A DNA stretch of 64,000 nt from an uncultured Flavobacteriales bacterium (GTDB lineage Bacteria > Bacteroidota > Bacteroidia > Flavobacteriales_E > Vicingaceae): the NCBI GenBank assembly GCA_937901255.1, contig CALCHN010000044.1:1-64000 (forward strand), in the 5' to 3' direction. The position numbers and the translations under genes are program-made. Shown in pieces: positions 51,755-61,281 of this stretch. Numbering within the stretch: the stretch's first letter is position 1; every line of letters begins with the position of its first letter. Under the pieces are notes generated by a model, which searched no databases, was not told the origin of the DNA, and saw only the letters and a program-made list of their open reading frames with translations.

Positions 51755-54139
51755 TTAAAACTTCACTAACTTTTCAGTTTTTAGTAAGGTAGTATCTCCA
51801 ATAACTTTAATAAAATAAATTCCAGCAGGGTAGTTAGTGTTTATTTGTAAAGTATTGCTGTTATTAATGGTTTTATTGAACATAGTTTTTCCTGTTATAT
51901 CGAAAATTTCAACACTTATAGTTTTGTAATCATTGTTTTCAATAGCAATATTTACCACCTCATTAAAAGGATTAGGATACACTTTTATAAGGTCAGTTGT
52001 TTGTATTTCATTTACAGAAACTAAAGCAGAATCATAAACTGCAAATCCATCAAAACCAGCTTCAGCTATATGTCCTTGACCTTCATCAGTGGCTTTTACA
52101 ATAAGTTGCATATTAGCGGTTAGCGGTAAAAAATTAGTTATTTTATATGATTTATGTACCCAAGTAGAAAAATCAGGAGTATTAACATCAGCATAATCTA
52201 ATCTGGCTTCGTTTATACCATTAGTTAAAATAACCACCATAGAATCATCTGGATTTCCTGAGCCGCCACCATTAACAAACCATCTATCAAAATGAAGGTA
52301 AGGATCTGTTGATGTTGATAAATCGAATACAGGAGAAGTTAAAATAACAGTCCCTCCGTCAATATCATCTGTTCCTGATTGTCCGCCACCATTGCCAGTA
52401 ACAAAAGCTTTTTCTCCACAATCGTTATTAATATCATTTCCTGGATTTACAGGAACACTACTTAAAAAAGTACCTACAGGCACATCTCTTACCCAAAAAC
52501 CAGAAGAAGGATTATTTAATGTTGAAGTTGTCCAACCTAAATCAAAATCAAAATCATCGTAATAACCAACATCCATAGAGTAAGTATAAGGATTTCCTGT
52601 TGAATTAATATTTTGGGTGCTTAAACAAACTGATTGATGTCCCCAATGAGCAATATTTACATCATAAGTTGCAGGAACAAAATTGTTTAGGGTAAAATTT
52701 CCTGATGCATTTGTAGTAACAGTAGTAGAAAATTGTGAGTTACTAAAACGAATTTGAGCGTTAGCAATAGGAGTATTGGTAGTGTTTTCAATTATTTGTC
52801 CACTAAGGTTAAAAGGTTGAACAGGTTCTAATTGAACATTTACAGTAGTGGTTTGTGCTGAAGTAAGTACTACGTTAAATACAGTGTCAGGATAAAATCC
52901 AAATTTAGAATAAACCACATCGTAAGTACCTGCATCAGCTATACCTGTTTTGTAATCTCCATTAAGATTTGAAGTGGTATTATTAGTTGTTGTTAGAATT
53001 TCAACATTTGCTCCACTAATGGCAGCAGTAGTATTTAAATTAGTAATGTTTCCTACTAAATAAGCTGCTCTAACGTAGTTGGGACCTAAAACAAACAAAC
53101 CATTTTCAATATCGCTAGCTAAAATAACCCCAGAAGGTAGCCAAGGATAAGCTCCCCAACAACCATTAAAACCATCACCACTAAACTGTGGAGAAGTATC
53201 ATAATGCCCAACCTCAATTATATTTGAAGGGTCGGAAACATCATGTATGGTAACTCCATCTCTGTAATAAGAAGTTATAAGGTAGTTATTAAAAAAATGG
53301 GTGTTGTGAGGAATTACTCCTTGTCCCGGACTAGATTGAATTTTATCTAAAAAAGTAATATTATTTAGGTTGCTAACATCATAAGCATCTATAAATGAAT
53401 TTGTTTTTTCATCCGTTGTAAAAACAGTTTGTCCATCATCAGAAAACCAAATATTATGAGTAAAAAAGTTAGAAGTTGGTTGAGTAGCCATGGTTGAAGG
53501 AGCATTTTTATTAGCAACATCAACCACTACAAAAAAACCATCATTAACAGCAGCTCCCCATAATGTATCTCCTCTAACAACTGCATCATGGAAATAATAA
53601 GTATCATATCTTCCTAACTCAACTGGAACTTTTGGGTTATTGGTTAAATCAAGCATAATTGCACCGCCAACTCCATTATCAGCACCTAATATGTAGCATA
53701 CACCATTTTCATCAATATATAAGTTATGTGCAGATTGAAAAGGATAGGTACTTCCTCCGTAACTAGTAACATTGGCAGCACTTAAAGCTCCCGGAAGCGG
53801 ATTAATGTCAATAATCATTAAACCACCCGTATTTTCATTTGTAATGTAAACGTGATTATTCCATGTTTTAATGTCTCTCCAAGTAGAGTTAGCTCCTGGA
53901 GCAAAAAATACTTCTACCGGATTGGTGGGAGTAGTAACATCTACAATGGCTACACCAGTTTCAAAACCTACTAAAGCATACTCGTTAGCCCCTTTTTTTA
54001 TTCCCCAAACATCATTTAAATCACCTCGGTTTCCTGTGAATGTTAAATTAGAAAGTAAGTTGATGTTTTTACTAGATTGAGCATTAGCAGTTAAAGCCAA
54101 AACTGAAATTAAAAATACAATAGAGATTTTTTTGAACAT
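51755..54139 (-). CDS. Choice-of-anchor-B secreted protein with T9SS sorting domain
   Basis: A 794-residue secreted protein. A signal peptide (about 1-21, TANAQ) precedes an LVIVD-type beta-propeller region (about 25-370) with repeated GVAIVDVTTPTNP, GLMIIDINPLPG, and VTIHDVSDPSNI units typical of choice-of-anchor B proteins, one or two CarboxypepD_reg-like beta sandwich domains (about 370-510), a further beta domain with a Gly/Asn-rich linker (about 515-690), and a C-terminal sorting domain (last about 75 residues) ending in IKVYPNPFNEVVN ... YPAGIYFIKV ... TEKLVKF. The latter is the type IX secretion signal, so the protein should be exported and attached to the surface. Single gene. Confidence 0.92.
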   Translation of the reverse strand: MFKKISIVFLISVLALTANAQSSKNINLLSNLTFTGNRGDLNDVWGIKKGANEYALVGFETGVAIVDVTTPTNPVEVFFAPGANSTWRDIKTWNNHVYITNENTGGLMIIDINPLPGALSAANVTSYGGSTYPFQSAHNLYIDENGVCYILGADNGVGGAIMLDLTNNPKVPVELGRYDTYYFHDAVVRGDTLWGAAVNDGFFVVVDVANKNAPSTMATQPTSNFFTHNIWFSDDGQTVFTTDEKTNSFIDAYDVSNLNNITFLDKIQSSPGQGVIPHNTHFFNNYLITSYYRDGVTIHDVSDPSNIIEVGHYDTSPQFSGDGFNGCWGAYPWLPSGVILASDIENGLFVLGPNYVRAAYLVGNITNLNTTAAISGANVEILTTTNNTTSNLNGDYKTGIADAGTYDVVYSKFGFYPDTVFNVVLTSAQTTTVNVQLEPVQPFNLSGQIIENTTNTPIANAQIRFSNSQFSTTVTTNASGNFTLNNFVPATYDVNIAHWGHQSVCLSTQNINSTGNPYTYSMDVGYYDDFDFDLGWTTSTLNNPSSGFWVRDVPVGTFLSSVPVNPGNDINNDCGEKAFVTGNGGGQSGTDDIDGGTVILTSPVFDLSTSTDPYLHFDRWFVNGGGSGNPDDSMVVILTNGINEARLDYADVNTPDFSTWVHKSYKITNFLPLTANMQLIVKATDEGQGHIAEAGFDGFAVYDSALVSVNEIQTTDLIKVYPNPFNEVVNIAIENNDYKTISVEIFDITGKTMFNKTINNSNTLQINTNYPAGIYFIKVIGDTTLLKTEKLVKF

Positions 54140-54226
54140 GATTTATTTTTTTAAAACTTTGTGCAAGATAAGATTATTAAATCTCAAAATAAATATAATT
54201 TAAAGGTATCTTTATAATCTTAAATG

Positions 54227-54234
54227 TATATTTG
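54227..54234 (+). promoter_or_regulatory. Promoter -7 element of the polysaccharide locus (asnB)
   Basis: TATATTTG is an exact match to TAnnTTTG, 33 bases before the asnB ATG at 54267. Confidence 0.6.
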
Positions 54235-54266
54235 ATTTATAAAAAGCAACTGAATAAAAAAGTTAT

Positions 54267-56195
54267 ATGTGCGGTATTGTAGGCGTAATTTCTTCTAAAC
54301 AAGCAGACCTTAAGCAAATAAAAGTTGCTACTAATGTATTGGATAAAAGAGGTCCAGATTGTCAGGCAACAGTTGCTTTTGAAAACATTGCATTGGGTCA
54401 TGCTCGTTTATCTATTATAGATACTTCTGAAAGTGCTAATCAACCATTTTTTGATATTACTAAAAGATATGTAATCATATTTAATGGAGAGATTTATAAT
54501 TACAAAGAACTAAGAACAGAATTAGAACAGTTAGGAGTTGAGTTTAAAACCCAAAGCGATACAGAAGTGCTTTTATATCTGTATATTAAGCACGGAAAAG
54601 ATTGCTTGGAAATGTTGAATGGTTTTTTTGCTTTTGCTGTTTATGATAAAGAAAAGAAAAGTCTGTTTGTTGCAAGAGATAGGTTTGGAATAAAGCCCTT
54701 ATTGTATTATTTTGATGGTGAAAAATTTATTTTTTCATCGGAATTGAAAGCCATCTTACAGTTTAAAATCAACAAATCAATAGATAAGTTAAGCTTGTTT
54801 AATTATTTGCAATTTAATTACATACCTTCAAATTCTAGTATGCTTGAGCAAGTAAATAAATTAACTCCCGGACATTTTATTTTTATTTATGATGTTGATG
54901 ATGTAAAAGAGATTAAAGAAACGGAGTATTATTGTATTCCTTATACCGAAAAAGAAACCATTCAAAAGTCGGCTTTAAATTACGATAAATCTAAAGAAAA
55001 ACTTTATGAGCTTTTGCATGATGCAGTAGAGAAAAGATTAGTAGCTGATGTTCCTGTCGGTACTTTTTTAAGTGGAGGAGTAGATTCTTCTATTATTAGT
55101 TTGATTGCTAAGAAATACAAATCAGACCTTAATACATTTTCTATAGGATATAAAGATGAACCTTTTTTTGATGAAACGATTTATGCTAAAGCTGTTGCAG
55201 ATAAAATAGGAAGTAAGCATCATGTTTTTTCGCTTACCAATGCCGAAATGTACGAGCATCTTAATGATATATTAGACAGTATTGACGAACCTTTTGCAGA
55301 CTCATCAGCAATTGCAGTCTATATTTTGAGTAAATACACTAAAAAACATGTTACAGTTGCCCTTTCGGGAGATGGTGCTGATGAATTATTTTCGGGCTAT
55401 AACAAACATATGGCCGAATATAAAATAAGGCACTTAGGAATGAAAGAAGCTCTGGTAAAGTTGGGATATCCACTATGGAAAAGGTTGCCAAAATCTAGAA
55501 ACACTAAACTTACTAACCTAAACCGACAATTGTATAAATTTAGTTTGGGAGCCAACATGTCACATAAAGATAGGTATTGGTTGTGGGCATCTATTATTAA
55601 TGAAGAAAAAGCTAATTATTTATTGAAAGAAGAATTGGTTTTTAATCCACAGCGACTAACAGATGATGCGTTTACTTACAAAAAACGCAAAGACGAATTG
55701 CTTAAATACATCAGAAAAGAGGGGGATTTAAATGATGTGCTTTATTCGGATGCCAAAATGGTGTTGCCCAACGATATGCTCAGAAAAGTAGATATGATGA
55801 GTATGGCAAACAGTTTAGAGGTTAGGGTGCCTTTTATGGATCATCGGATAGTGAATTTTGCTTTTAACCTTCCTAGAGCTTTTAAAATTAATGAGAACAT
55901 GAAGAAAAAAATTCTTCAAGATGCATTTTATGATGAGTTACCAGAAGAAATCTATAACAGACCTAAACATGGCTTTGAGGTACCACTTTTAAGTTGGTTT
56001 AAAAATGAGCTTAAAACTACCATTTGCGATGATTTATTAAGTAAGGAATTTATTGAGGAACAAGGAGTTTTTAATGTTTCAGCAATAGAAGAGTTGAAGC
56101 AAAAATTATTCTCCAATAATCCGGAAGATACTCCGGCAACAGTTTGGGCAATTGTGGTTTTTAATACTTGGTGGAGAAAGTATATTTTAGTATAA
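54267..56195 (+). CDS. asnB: Asparagine synthase (glutamine-hydrolysing)
   Basis: A 642-residue class II glutamine amidotransferase with nucleophile Cys2 (MCGIVGV) and an ATP-pyrophosphatase domain with the P-loop SGGVDSS (near 268-274) and SGDGADELFSGY. Such AsnB-like proteins in polysaccharide loci often amidate sugar carboxylates (uronic acids) rather than make asparagine; sequence alone cannot decide. It is the first gene of the plus-strand polysaccharide locus, with a promoter upstream and the glycosyltransferase gene 18 bases downstream. Confidence 0.93.
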   Translation: MCGIVGVISSKQADLKQIKVATNVLDKRGPDCQATVAFENIALGHARLSIIDTSESANQPFFDITKRYVIIFNGEIYNYKELRTELEQLGVEFKTQSDTEVLLYLYIKHGKDCLEMLNGFFAFAVYDKEKKSLFVARDRFGIKPLLYYFDGEKFIFSSELKAILQFKINKSIDKLSLFNYLQFNYIPSNSSMLEQVNKLTPGHFIFIYDVDDVKEIKETEYYCIPYTEKETIQKSALNYDKSKEKLYELLHDAVEKRLVADVPVGTFLSGGVDSSIISLIAKKYKSDLNTFSIGYKDEPFFDETIYAKAVADKIGSKHHVFSLTNAEMYEHLNDILDSIDEPFADSSAIAVYILSKYTKKHVTVALSGDGADELFSGYNKHMAEYKIRHLGMKEALVKLGYPLWKRLPKSRNTKLTNLNRQLYKFSLGANMSHKDRYWLWASIINEEKANYLLKEELVFNPQRLTDDAFTYKKRKDELLKYIRKEGDLNDVLYSDAKMVLPNDMLRKVDMMSMANSLEVRVPFMDHRIVNFAFNLPRAFKINENMKKKILQDAFYDELPEEIYNRPKHGFEVPLLSWFKNELKTTICDDLLSKEFIEEQGVFNVSAIEELKQKLFSNNPEDTPATVWAIVVFNTWWRKYILV

Positions 56196-56213
56196 ATTTA
56201 ACTTGATAATTAA

Positions 56214-57419
56214 TTGAAGGAAAAAATTAAAATACTAAGAATAATCAATCGCTTTAATTTAGGCGGACCAACATTTAATGCAGCTTATTTAACCAAATAT
56301 ATGAGTGATGAGTTTGAGACTTTGTTAATTGGAGGAGAAAAGGATGAGACAGAAGAAAGTTCTACTTTTATTTTGGATAGTTTGGGATTAACGCCAACCA
56401 TCATCCCAGAAATGAAGCGAGAAATTGGTTTTAAAGAAGATAAAATAGCCTACAAAAAACTAAAAGAAATCATTAAAGAATTTCAGCCCGACATTGTGCA
56501 TACACATGCTTCAAAAGCTGGTACTTTAGGGAGGATGGCAGCTTATAAATGTAAAGTACCAGTAATTGTGCATACTTTTCACGGACATGTTTTCCATTCT
56601 TATTTTGGTAAAACAAAGACCATTTTTTACAAGAATATAGAACGCTATTTAGCCAAAAAATCTACCAAAATTATTGCTATTAGCGATATTCAAAAAAATG
56701 AATTAACTCAACAACATAAAATTTGCAATAAGAACAAAGTAGCGGTTATTCCTTTAGGGTTTGATTTAAGCAGGTTTCAAGAAGATTATGAAACCAAAAG
56801 AGCTGATTTTAGAAAACACTATTTGCTTGAAGAGGATGAAATTGCCATTGGAATTATCGGCAGACTCGTACCAATTAAAAACCACAGCTTGTTTTTAGAA
56901 GCAATAAATCAACTATTAAAGAAATCTACCAAAAAAATAAGGGTGTTTATTATTGGAGATGGTGAAGAAAAAGAAAATTTAACTCAGTATTGCAAAGAAC
57001 TTAAGCTAGACTTTACTGAGTTTAATAAACAAAAAAAGAAAGCCAATATTACATTTACCTCGTGGGTTAAGAATGTAGATTGGGCAAATGCCGGATTAGA
57101 TATTATTGCATTATCTTCTTTAAATGAAGGCACACCAGTAAGCTTAATTGAAGCACAAGCAGCAAATAATCCAATAGTAACAACCAACGTTGGTGGGGTT
57201 GAAAACGTAGTGCAGAAAGACAAAACAGGATGTATTGTGCCATCTGGAAATGTTAACGCTTTTGCTGAAGCACTCTTAAAGTTGATTGAAAATGATGTAT
57301 TGAGAAAGCAAATGAGTGAAAAAGGTTGGGAGTTTGTAAAAGAAAAATTTCATTACGAAAGGTTAGTGAAAGATATGAGTGAACTCTATTTTTCCTTGTT
57401 AGCAAACAATAAAAAGTAA
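56214..57419 (+). CDS. Glycosyltransferase family 4 protein
   Basis: A 401-residue GT-B fold glycosyltransferase, probably retaining and using a UDP- or GDP-sugar. The N-terminal domain has INRFNLGGPTFNA and HTHASKAGTLGRMAA; the C-terminal domain has the GIIGRLVPIKNHSLFLEA and the nucleotide-binding EGTPVSLIEAQAANNP motif (near 304-319) followed by TTNVGGVENVV. The start is TTG at 56214; no ATG precedes the conserved NRFNLGG. Located between asnB and the export genes, it likely builds the polysaccharide repeat unit. Confidence 0.92.
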   Translation: MKEKIKILRIINRFNLGGPTFNAAYLTKYMSDEFETLLIGGEKDETEESSTFILDSLGLTPTIIPEMKREIGFKEDKIAYKKLKEIIKEFQPDIVHTHASKAGTLGRMAAYKCKVPVIVHTFHGHVFHSYFGKTKTIFYKNIERYLAKKSTKIIAISDIQKNELTQQHKICNKNKVAVIPLGFDLSRFQEDYETKRADFRKHYLLEEDEIAIGIIGRLVPIKNHSLFLEAINQLLKKSTKKIRVFIIGDGEEKENLTQYCKELKLDFTEFNKQKKKANITFTSWVKNVDWANAGLDIIALSSLNEGTPVSLIEAQAANNPIVTTNVGGVENVVQKDKTGCIVPSGNVNAFAEALLKLIENDVLRKQMSEKGWEFVKEKFHYERLVKDMSELYFSLLANNKK

Positions 57420-57447
57420 ATTTATCATTTTTTACAATCAATTTTTA

Positions 57448-57455
57448 TAGTTTTG
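57448..57455 (+). promoter_or_regulatory. Internal promoter -7 element ahead of the export genes
   Basis: TAGTTTTG matches TAnnTTTG, 60 bases before the ATG of the Wza-like gene, so the export genes may be expressed independently of asnB. Confidence 0.55.
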
Positions 57456-57514
57456 TCATATAGTGTAAGTTAAGAATTTATCATTAACAATTATAATTTG
57501 TTAAATATCTACAT

Positions 57515-58294
57515 ATGAAATTGAATATTTTAAAATGGACATTAGGTCTGTTTGTGGTAATATCCTTTGTGAGTTGTAACTATAACTCCAACAGGATGTT
57601 GAAAACCCCTAAAGGTTATGATTTTGCTGCACCTCCAACAGATAGTAACCCTTTGTATGTTATTGCAGTAAGTGATATCTTAGAGTTTAAACTTTACACT
57701 AATGATGGAACTTCTTTGGTAGATTTTACCGCAATTGATGGAGGTGGAGCAGGAGTAGCAAGACAACAAGTAAATCAGGTTCAGTATTTAATAGATTATG
57801 ATGGTTTTTGTAAACTACCAATAGTAGGAAGAGTTGAATTGAGAGGAAAAACACTAAGAGAAGCAGAAAAATATTTAGAGGAAATTTATTCAAAATATTA
57901 CATTAAACCATTTGTAGTGTTAAGGGTTCAAAATAGAAGAGTAACTGTATTTACAGGTGGCGGAGGAAGTGGAAAAGTAGTTCCTCTTAATAATGAAAAT
58001 GTAACTTTAATAGAAGCTCTAGGTTTAGCAGGTGGTTTAACCAACGATTCTAAAGCTAAAAGAATTAAAGTGGTAAGAGGAGATTTGAGCAATCCGCAAG
58101 TGTTTTTATTTGATTTGAGTACGATTGATGGATTAAAAACCATTGACTTTCCGCTTCAGGCAAATGATATAATTTATGTGGAGTTTAGAAATAATTTTGT
58201 GAGAGAAGCCATTAGAGATATAGCTCCAATAGTTAGTTTAATAACCAGTACATTAACGCTTATTATTGTTATAGATAGGCTAGGGGCTGAATAA
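57515..58294 (+). CDS. Polysaccharide export outer-membrane lipoprotein (Wza-like)
   Basis: A 259-residue protein with a lipobox (FVSC, Cys21), a Poly_export domain near the N-terminus (YVIAVSDILEFKL near 48-60, DYDGFCKLPIVGRVELRGKTLREAEKYL near 95-122) and a SLBB-type domain (VFTGGGGSG ... NVTLIEALGLAGGLTNDSKAK) near 148-186, then a C-terminal membrane helix (about 235-255) that may insert in the outer membrane. Wza forms the octameric export channel. Adjacent to the tyrosine kinase gene 12 bases downstream. Confidence 0.93.
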   Translation: MKLNILKWTLGLFVVISFVSCNYNSNRMLKTPKGYDFAAPPTDSNPLYVIAVSDILEFKLYTNDGTSLVDFTAIDGGGAGVARQQVNQVQYLIDYDGFCKLPIVGRVELRGKTLREAEKYLEEIYSKYYIKPFVVLRVQNRRVTVFTGGGGSGKVVPLNNENVTLIEALGLAGGLTNDSKAKRIKVVRGDLSNPQVFLFDLSTIDGLKTIDFPLQANDIIYVEFRNNFVREAIRDIAPIVSLITSTLTLIIVIDRLGAE

Positions 58295-58306
58295 TTAAAA
58301 AAATTA

Positions 58307-60724
58307 ATGCAAGAAGAACAATTTGCACACAAAAAAGAAATAATATCTAACTTTAATACAGAGTTAGATATTATTTTATTGCTAAAGGTTTTTAAAAAGA
58401 CCTTTATCTATTTTGTGGGTATTATTGCCGTATGTGTAGCATTATCACTTATCTATTTAAGATATACTGTGCCTATTTACCAATCTAAATTGGTGCTGCA
58501 AGTAGGAAGCGAAAATACAGCCAACAAAGTACTTCAGGTTGATAATTTTAGTAAAACAGAAGATGTAGCCAAAGATGTAGAATTGTTAAGATCTAAATTA
58601 TTACTTAAAAGAGCTTTAAGTAAATTGCCTTTAGAAGTTAGTTACTTTAATCAAGGTAAAATTTTAGAGTATGAGTTGTACAAAAACTCGCCTTTTAAAG
58701 TGTTTTTTGAGGTAAAAGACTCTTCCGTTTTAGGTAAAAAGTTTTACATAGAAAAAACCAATAACGAAAAATTCAATTTATTCCAATCGGAAAAATTAAT
58801 AGGAGAGTTTAATTCTAATGAAGCAATTGAATTAAAGGAAGTTACGTTAAGAATTGTTTTTGATAATTATGATAATTTTGATGATGATAAAAACAATTCT
58901 ATGTTTTTTGTTATTAATGATGCTGAAGCATTAACCAATAAATACATTCAGCAATTAGGAGTTTATCCGCTAAACCCATCTGCTAAAACCATTAGTATTT
59001 CATTTAATGATAATAATGCAATAAAAACATCAGACATCATTACTTCTTTGGCAAACGAATATATTTTGTATGATATTGAAGAAAGAAGTAAAAGTTCTAA
59101 GAAAATTATTCAGTTTTTAGATGACCAATTGGATAAGTATTACAACAAAGTAAAACTTTCAGAAAATAAAATTCAAGATTTTCAGACCTCTAAAAAAATT
59201 GGGAATCCAAATGAAGTATCTTCCATCTATTTAGATAAAATTAATCGTTTCGAGAACCAATTAATAGATATTGATTTTCAAACAAGCGTATTGAAAGAAA
59301 TAAGTAAATCAGTAACCGGAAAAATTAATACCATAGATGTATATAACTTATTACCAACACTTACTGGAACAGAATATGAAGCAAGCATTTCTGCATTAAT
59401 TACCAACCTTCAAAGTTTAATGGTGCAAAAGCAAAATTTGCTTAGCGAAGTAACTGTAAATAGCGGTAATATTCAATCGTTAGAAAATCAAATTGATGTT
59501 CAAAAAGAAATATTATTTACAACGATAAACTCACTTATTAGCAAATTAGAACTCAGAAGAAAAGAAGTAGTTAATAAAGTAAATGAAATACAAGCTAAAT
59601 ATTTAACAGTTCCAGCAAATGAGTTAGAATATGCTCGTTTGCAAAGAGTTTTATCTATAGATGAAAAATTCTTTACACTGTTAATGGAAAAACGAACAGA
59701 ATACTCTATTTCTGAAGCAGGTTTTGTTCCTCAGCATACTATTTTAGATAAAGCCAATGTGCCAACAGCACCAATGTCGCCAAATAGAAATATGATACTA
59801 ATAACAGGAGTGTTGTTAGGAGTAGTAATTAGTTTGATAGTATTAATAATTAGATATGTATTTAAAAACACCATTTCTACTATAGATGAAATAAACAGAT
59901 ATGTGAGGTCTTCAGTAGGGTTTTTAGGGAACATTCCATTGTATCATAATAAAATACCAGTTTCTCAATTGGTTATCAACAGAGAACCTAAGTCGGTTAT
60001 TTCAGAATCGTTTAGGTCGGTACGTTCTAATTTGCAGTTTATCTCAACTAAAAATGAGAAGAAAACCATAGCAGTAACATCAACCATATCTGGAGAAGGA
60101 AAAACATTTTGTGCTATCAACTTAGCAGGAATTATTGCCATGTCGGGTAAAAAAGTAGTGATTATAGATTTGGACATGAGAAGACCTAAAATACACATGG
60201 GTTTTGGGGTTAAAAATACTTGTGGGATGAGTACCATTTTAATCAACAAAAGCACTATTGAAGAGTGTATTCATCATAGCGAATTAGAAAATTTAGATTT
60301 TATCACTTCAGGGCCAATACCACCAAATCCTTCTGAACTTATTATCGGTGGAGGAATTGAAAAAATTATTAATCAGTTAAAGAATGATTTTGGGTATGAT
60401 TATGTAGTAGTTGATAATCCGCCAATAGGCTTAGTTTCGGATGCTATGGAAACATTAAAATTTGCTGATTATCCTATTTATGTATTCAAAAGCGAGTATT
60501 CTAGAAAAAACTTTATCAACAACATAGATAAATTAGTACTCGAAAACGAGATTTCTAAATTATCCATCATTCTTAATGGGGTAGATTTTAGCGATAAGTT
60601 TTACAGCTATGGATATAATTATAGCTACAGTTATGGAAGCAAAAACAGCTATTATTACGATAGTAGTGAAGAATCAGCAACATTTTTTAATAAGCTATTA
60701 AAGAAAGTTGGGATAAAAAAATAA
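58307..60724 (+). CDS. Polysaccharide co-polymerase with tyrosine autokinase (Wzc/BY-kinase)
   Basis: An 805-residue inner-membrane protein. An N-terminal Wzz-like part with membrane helices near 30-50 and 485-510 frames a long periplasmic coiled coil; GNVR-type residues lie before the second helix. The cytosolic kinase domain (about 560-765) has Walker A SGEGKT (near 596-601), Walker A' IIDLDMRRPK (near 620-629) and Walker B YVVVDNPP (near 700-707). The C-terminus is very rich in Tyr, nine within residues 766-784, the autophosphorylated cluster. It controls chain length and export. rfbC follows 13 bases downstream. Confidence 0.94.
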   Translation: MQEEQFAHKKEIISNFNTELDIILLLKVFKKTFIYFVGIIAVCVALSLIYLRYTVPIYQSKLVLQVGSENTANKVLQVDNFSKTEDVAKDVELLRSKLLLKRALSKLPLEVSYFNQGKILEYELYKNSPFKVFFEVKDSSVLGKKFYIEKTNNEKFNLFQSEKLIGEFNSNEAIELKEVTLRIVFDNYDNFDDDKNNSMFFVINDAEALTNKYIQQLGVYPLNPSAKTISISFNDNNAIKTSDIITSLANEYILYDIEERSKSSKKIIQFLDDQLDKYYNKVKLSENKIQDFQTSKKIGNPNEVSSIYLDKINRFENQLIDIDFQTSVLKEISKSVTGKINTIDVYNLLPTLTGTEYEASISALITNLQSLMVQKQNLLSEVTVNSGNIQSLENQIDVQKEILFTTINSLISKLELRRKEVVNKVNEIQAKYLTVPANELEYARLQRVLSIDEKFFTLLMEKRTEYSISEAGFVPQHTILDKANVPTAPMSPNRNMILITGVLLGVVISLIVLIIRYVFKNTISTIDEINRYVRSSVGFLGNIPLYHNKIPVSQLVINREPKSVISESFRSVRSNLQFISTKNEKKTIAVTSTISGEGKTFCAINLAGIIAMSGKKVVIIDLDMRRPKIHMGFGVKNTCGMSTILINKSTIEECIHHSELENLDFITSGPIPPNPSELIIGGGIEKIINQLKNDFGYDYVVVDNPPIGLVSDAMETLKFADYPIYVFKSEYSRKNFINNIDKLVLENEISKLSIILNGVDFSDKFYSYGYNYSYSYGSKNSYYYDSSEESATFFNKLLKKVGIKK

Positions 60725-60737
60725 AGAATAGAATTAG

Positions 60738-61280
60738 ATGAATTTTATTAAGACAGCTATTGAGGGTGTAATAATTATTGAACCACTTGTTTTTGAAGAC
60801 GAAAGAGGGCATTTTTTTGAATACTATCAAAAAGAATTGTTTGCCAATAATGGGATAATAACCGAATTTGTTCAAGATAATCAATCTTTATCTCAAAAAG
60901 GAGTGTTAAGAGGATTGCATTTTCAAGCACCACCTTATGCACAAGCTAAACTAATTAGAGTGATAAAAGGAGCAGTGTTAGATGTTGCAGTTGACATAAG
61001 AAAAAACTCTCCCACCTACGGAAAACATGTTGCAGTAGAACTTTCGGAGACCAATAAAAAAACACTTTATATTCCTGAAGGATTTGCTCACGGTTTTTTA
61101 ACCTTAGCAGATAATACCATTTTTTCATACAAATGTTCTAATTATTACAATAAAGCATCAGAAGGAGCTTTGTTATGGAACGACCAGAATTTAGCTATTG
61201 ATTGGGGAATTACCACTCCTATTTTATCAGGTAAAGATAAAGAGGCACCTACTTTAAAATCATTTTCAACACCTTTCTAA
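60738..61280 (+). CDS. rfbC: dTDP-4-dehydrorhamnose 3,5-epimerase
   Basis: A 180-residue RmlC cupin enzyme making dTDP-L-rhamnose precursor. The N-terminal IKTAIEGVIIIEPLVFEDERGHFFE, the catalytic His61 in VLRGLHFQ, VIKGAVLDVAVDIRKNSPTYGK (near 75-96), and the Tyr of FSYKCSNYY (near 130-137) are all present. The rest of the dTDP-rhamnose pathway (rmlA, B, D) is not in the window, so it must lie outside. The following WecA-like gene begins 1 base after its stop. Confidence 0.94.
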   Translation: MNFIKTAIEGVIIIEPLVFEDERGHFFEYYQKELFANNGIITEFVQDNQSLSQKGVLRGLHFQAPPYAQAKLIRVIKGAVLDVAVDIRKNSPTYGKHVAVELSETNKKTLYIPEGFAHGFLTLADNTIFSYKCSNYYNKASEGALLWNDQNLAIDWGITTPILSGKDKEAPTLKSFSTPF

Positions 61281-61281
61281 A

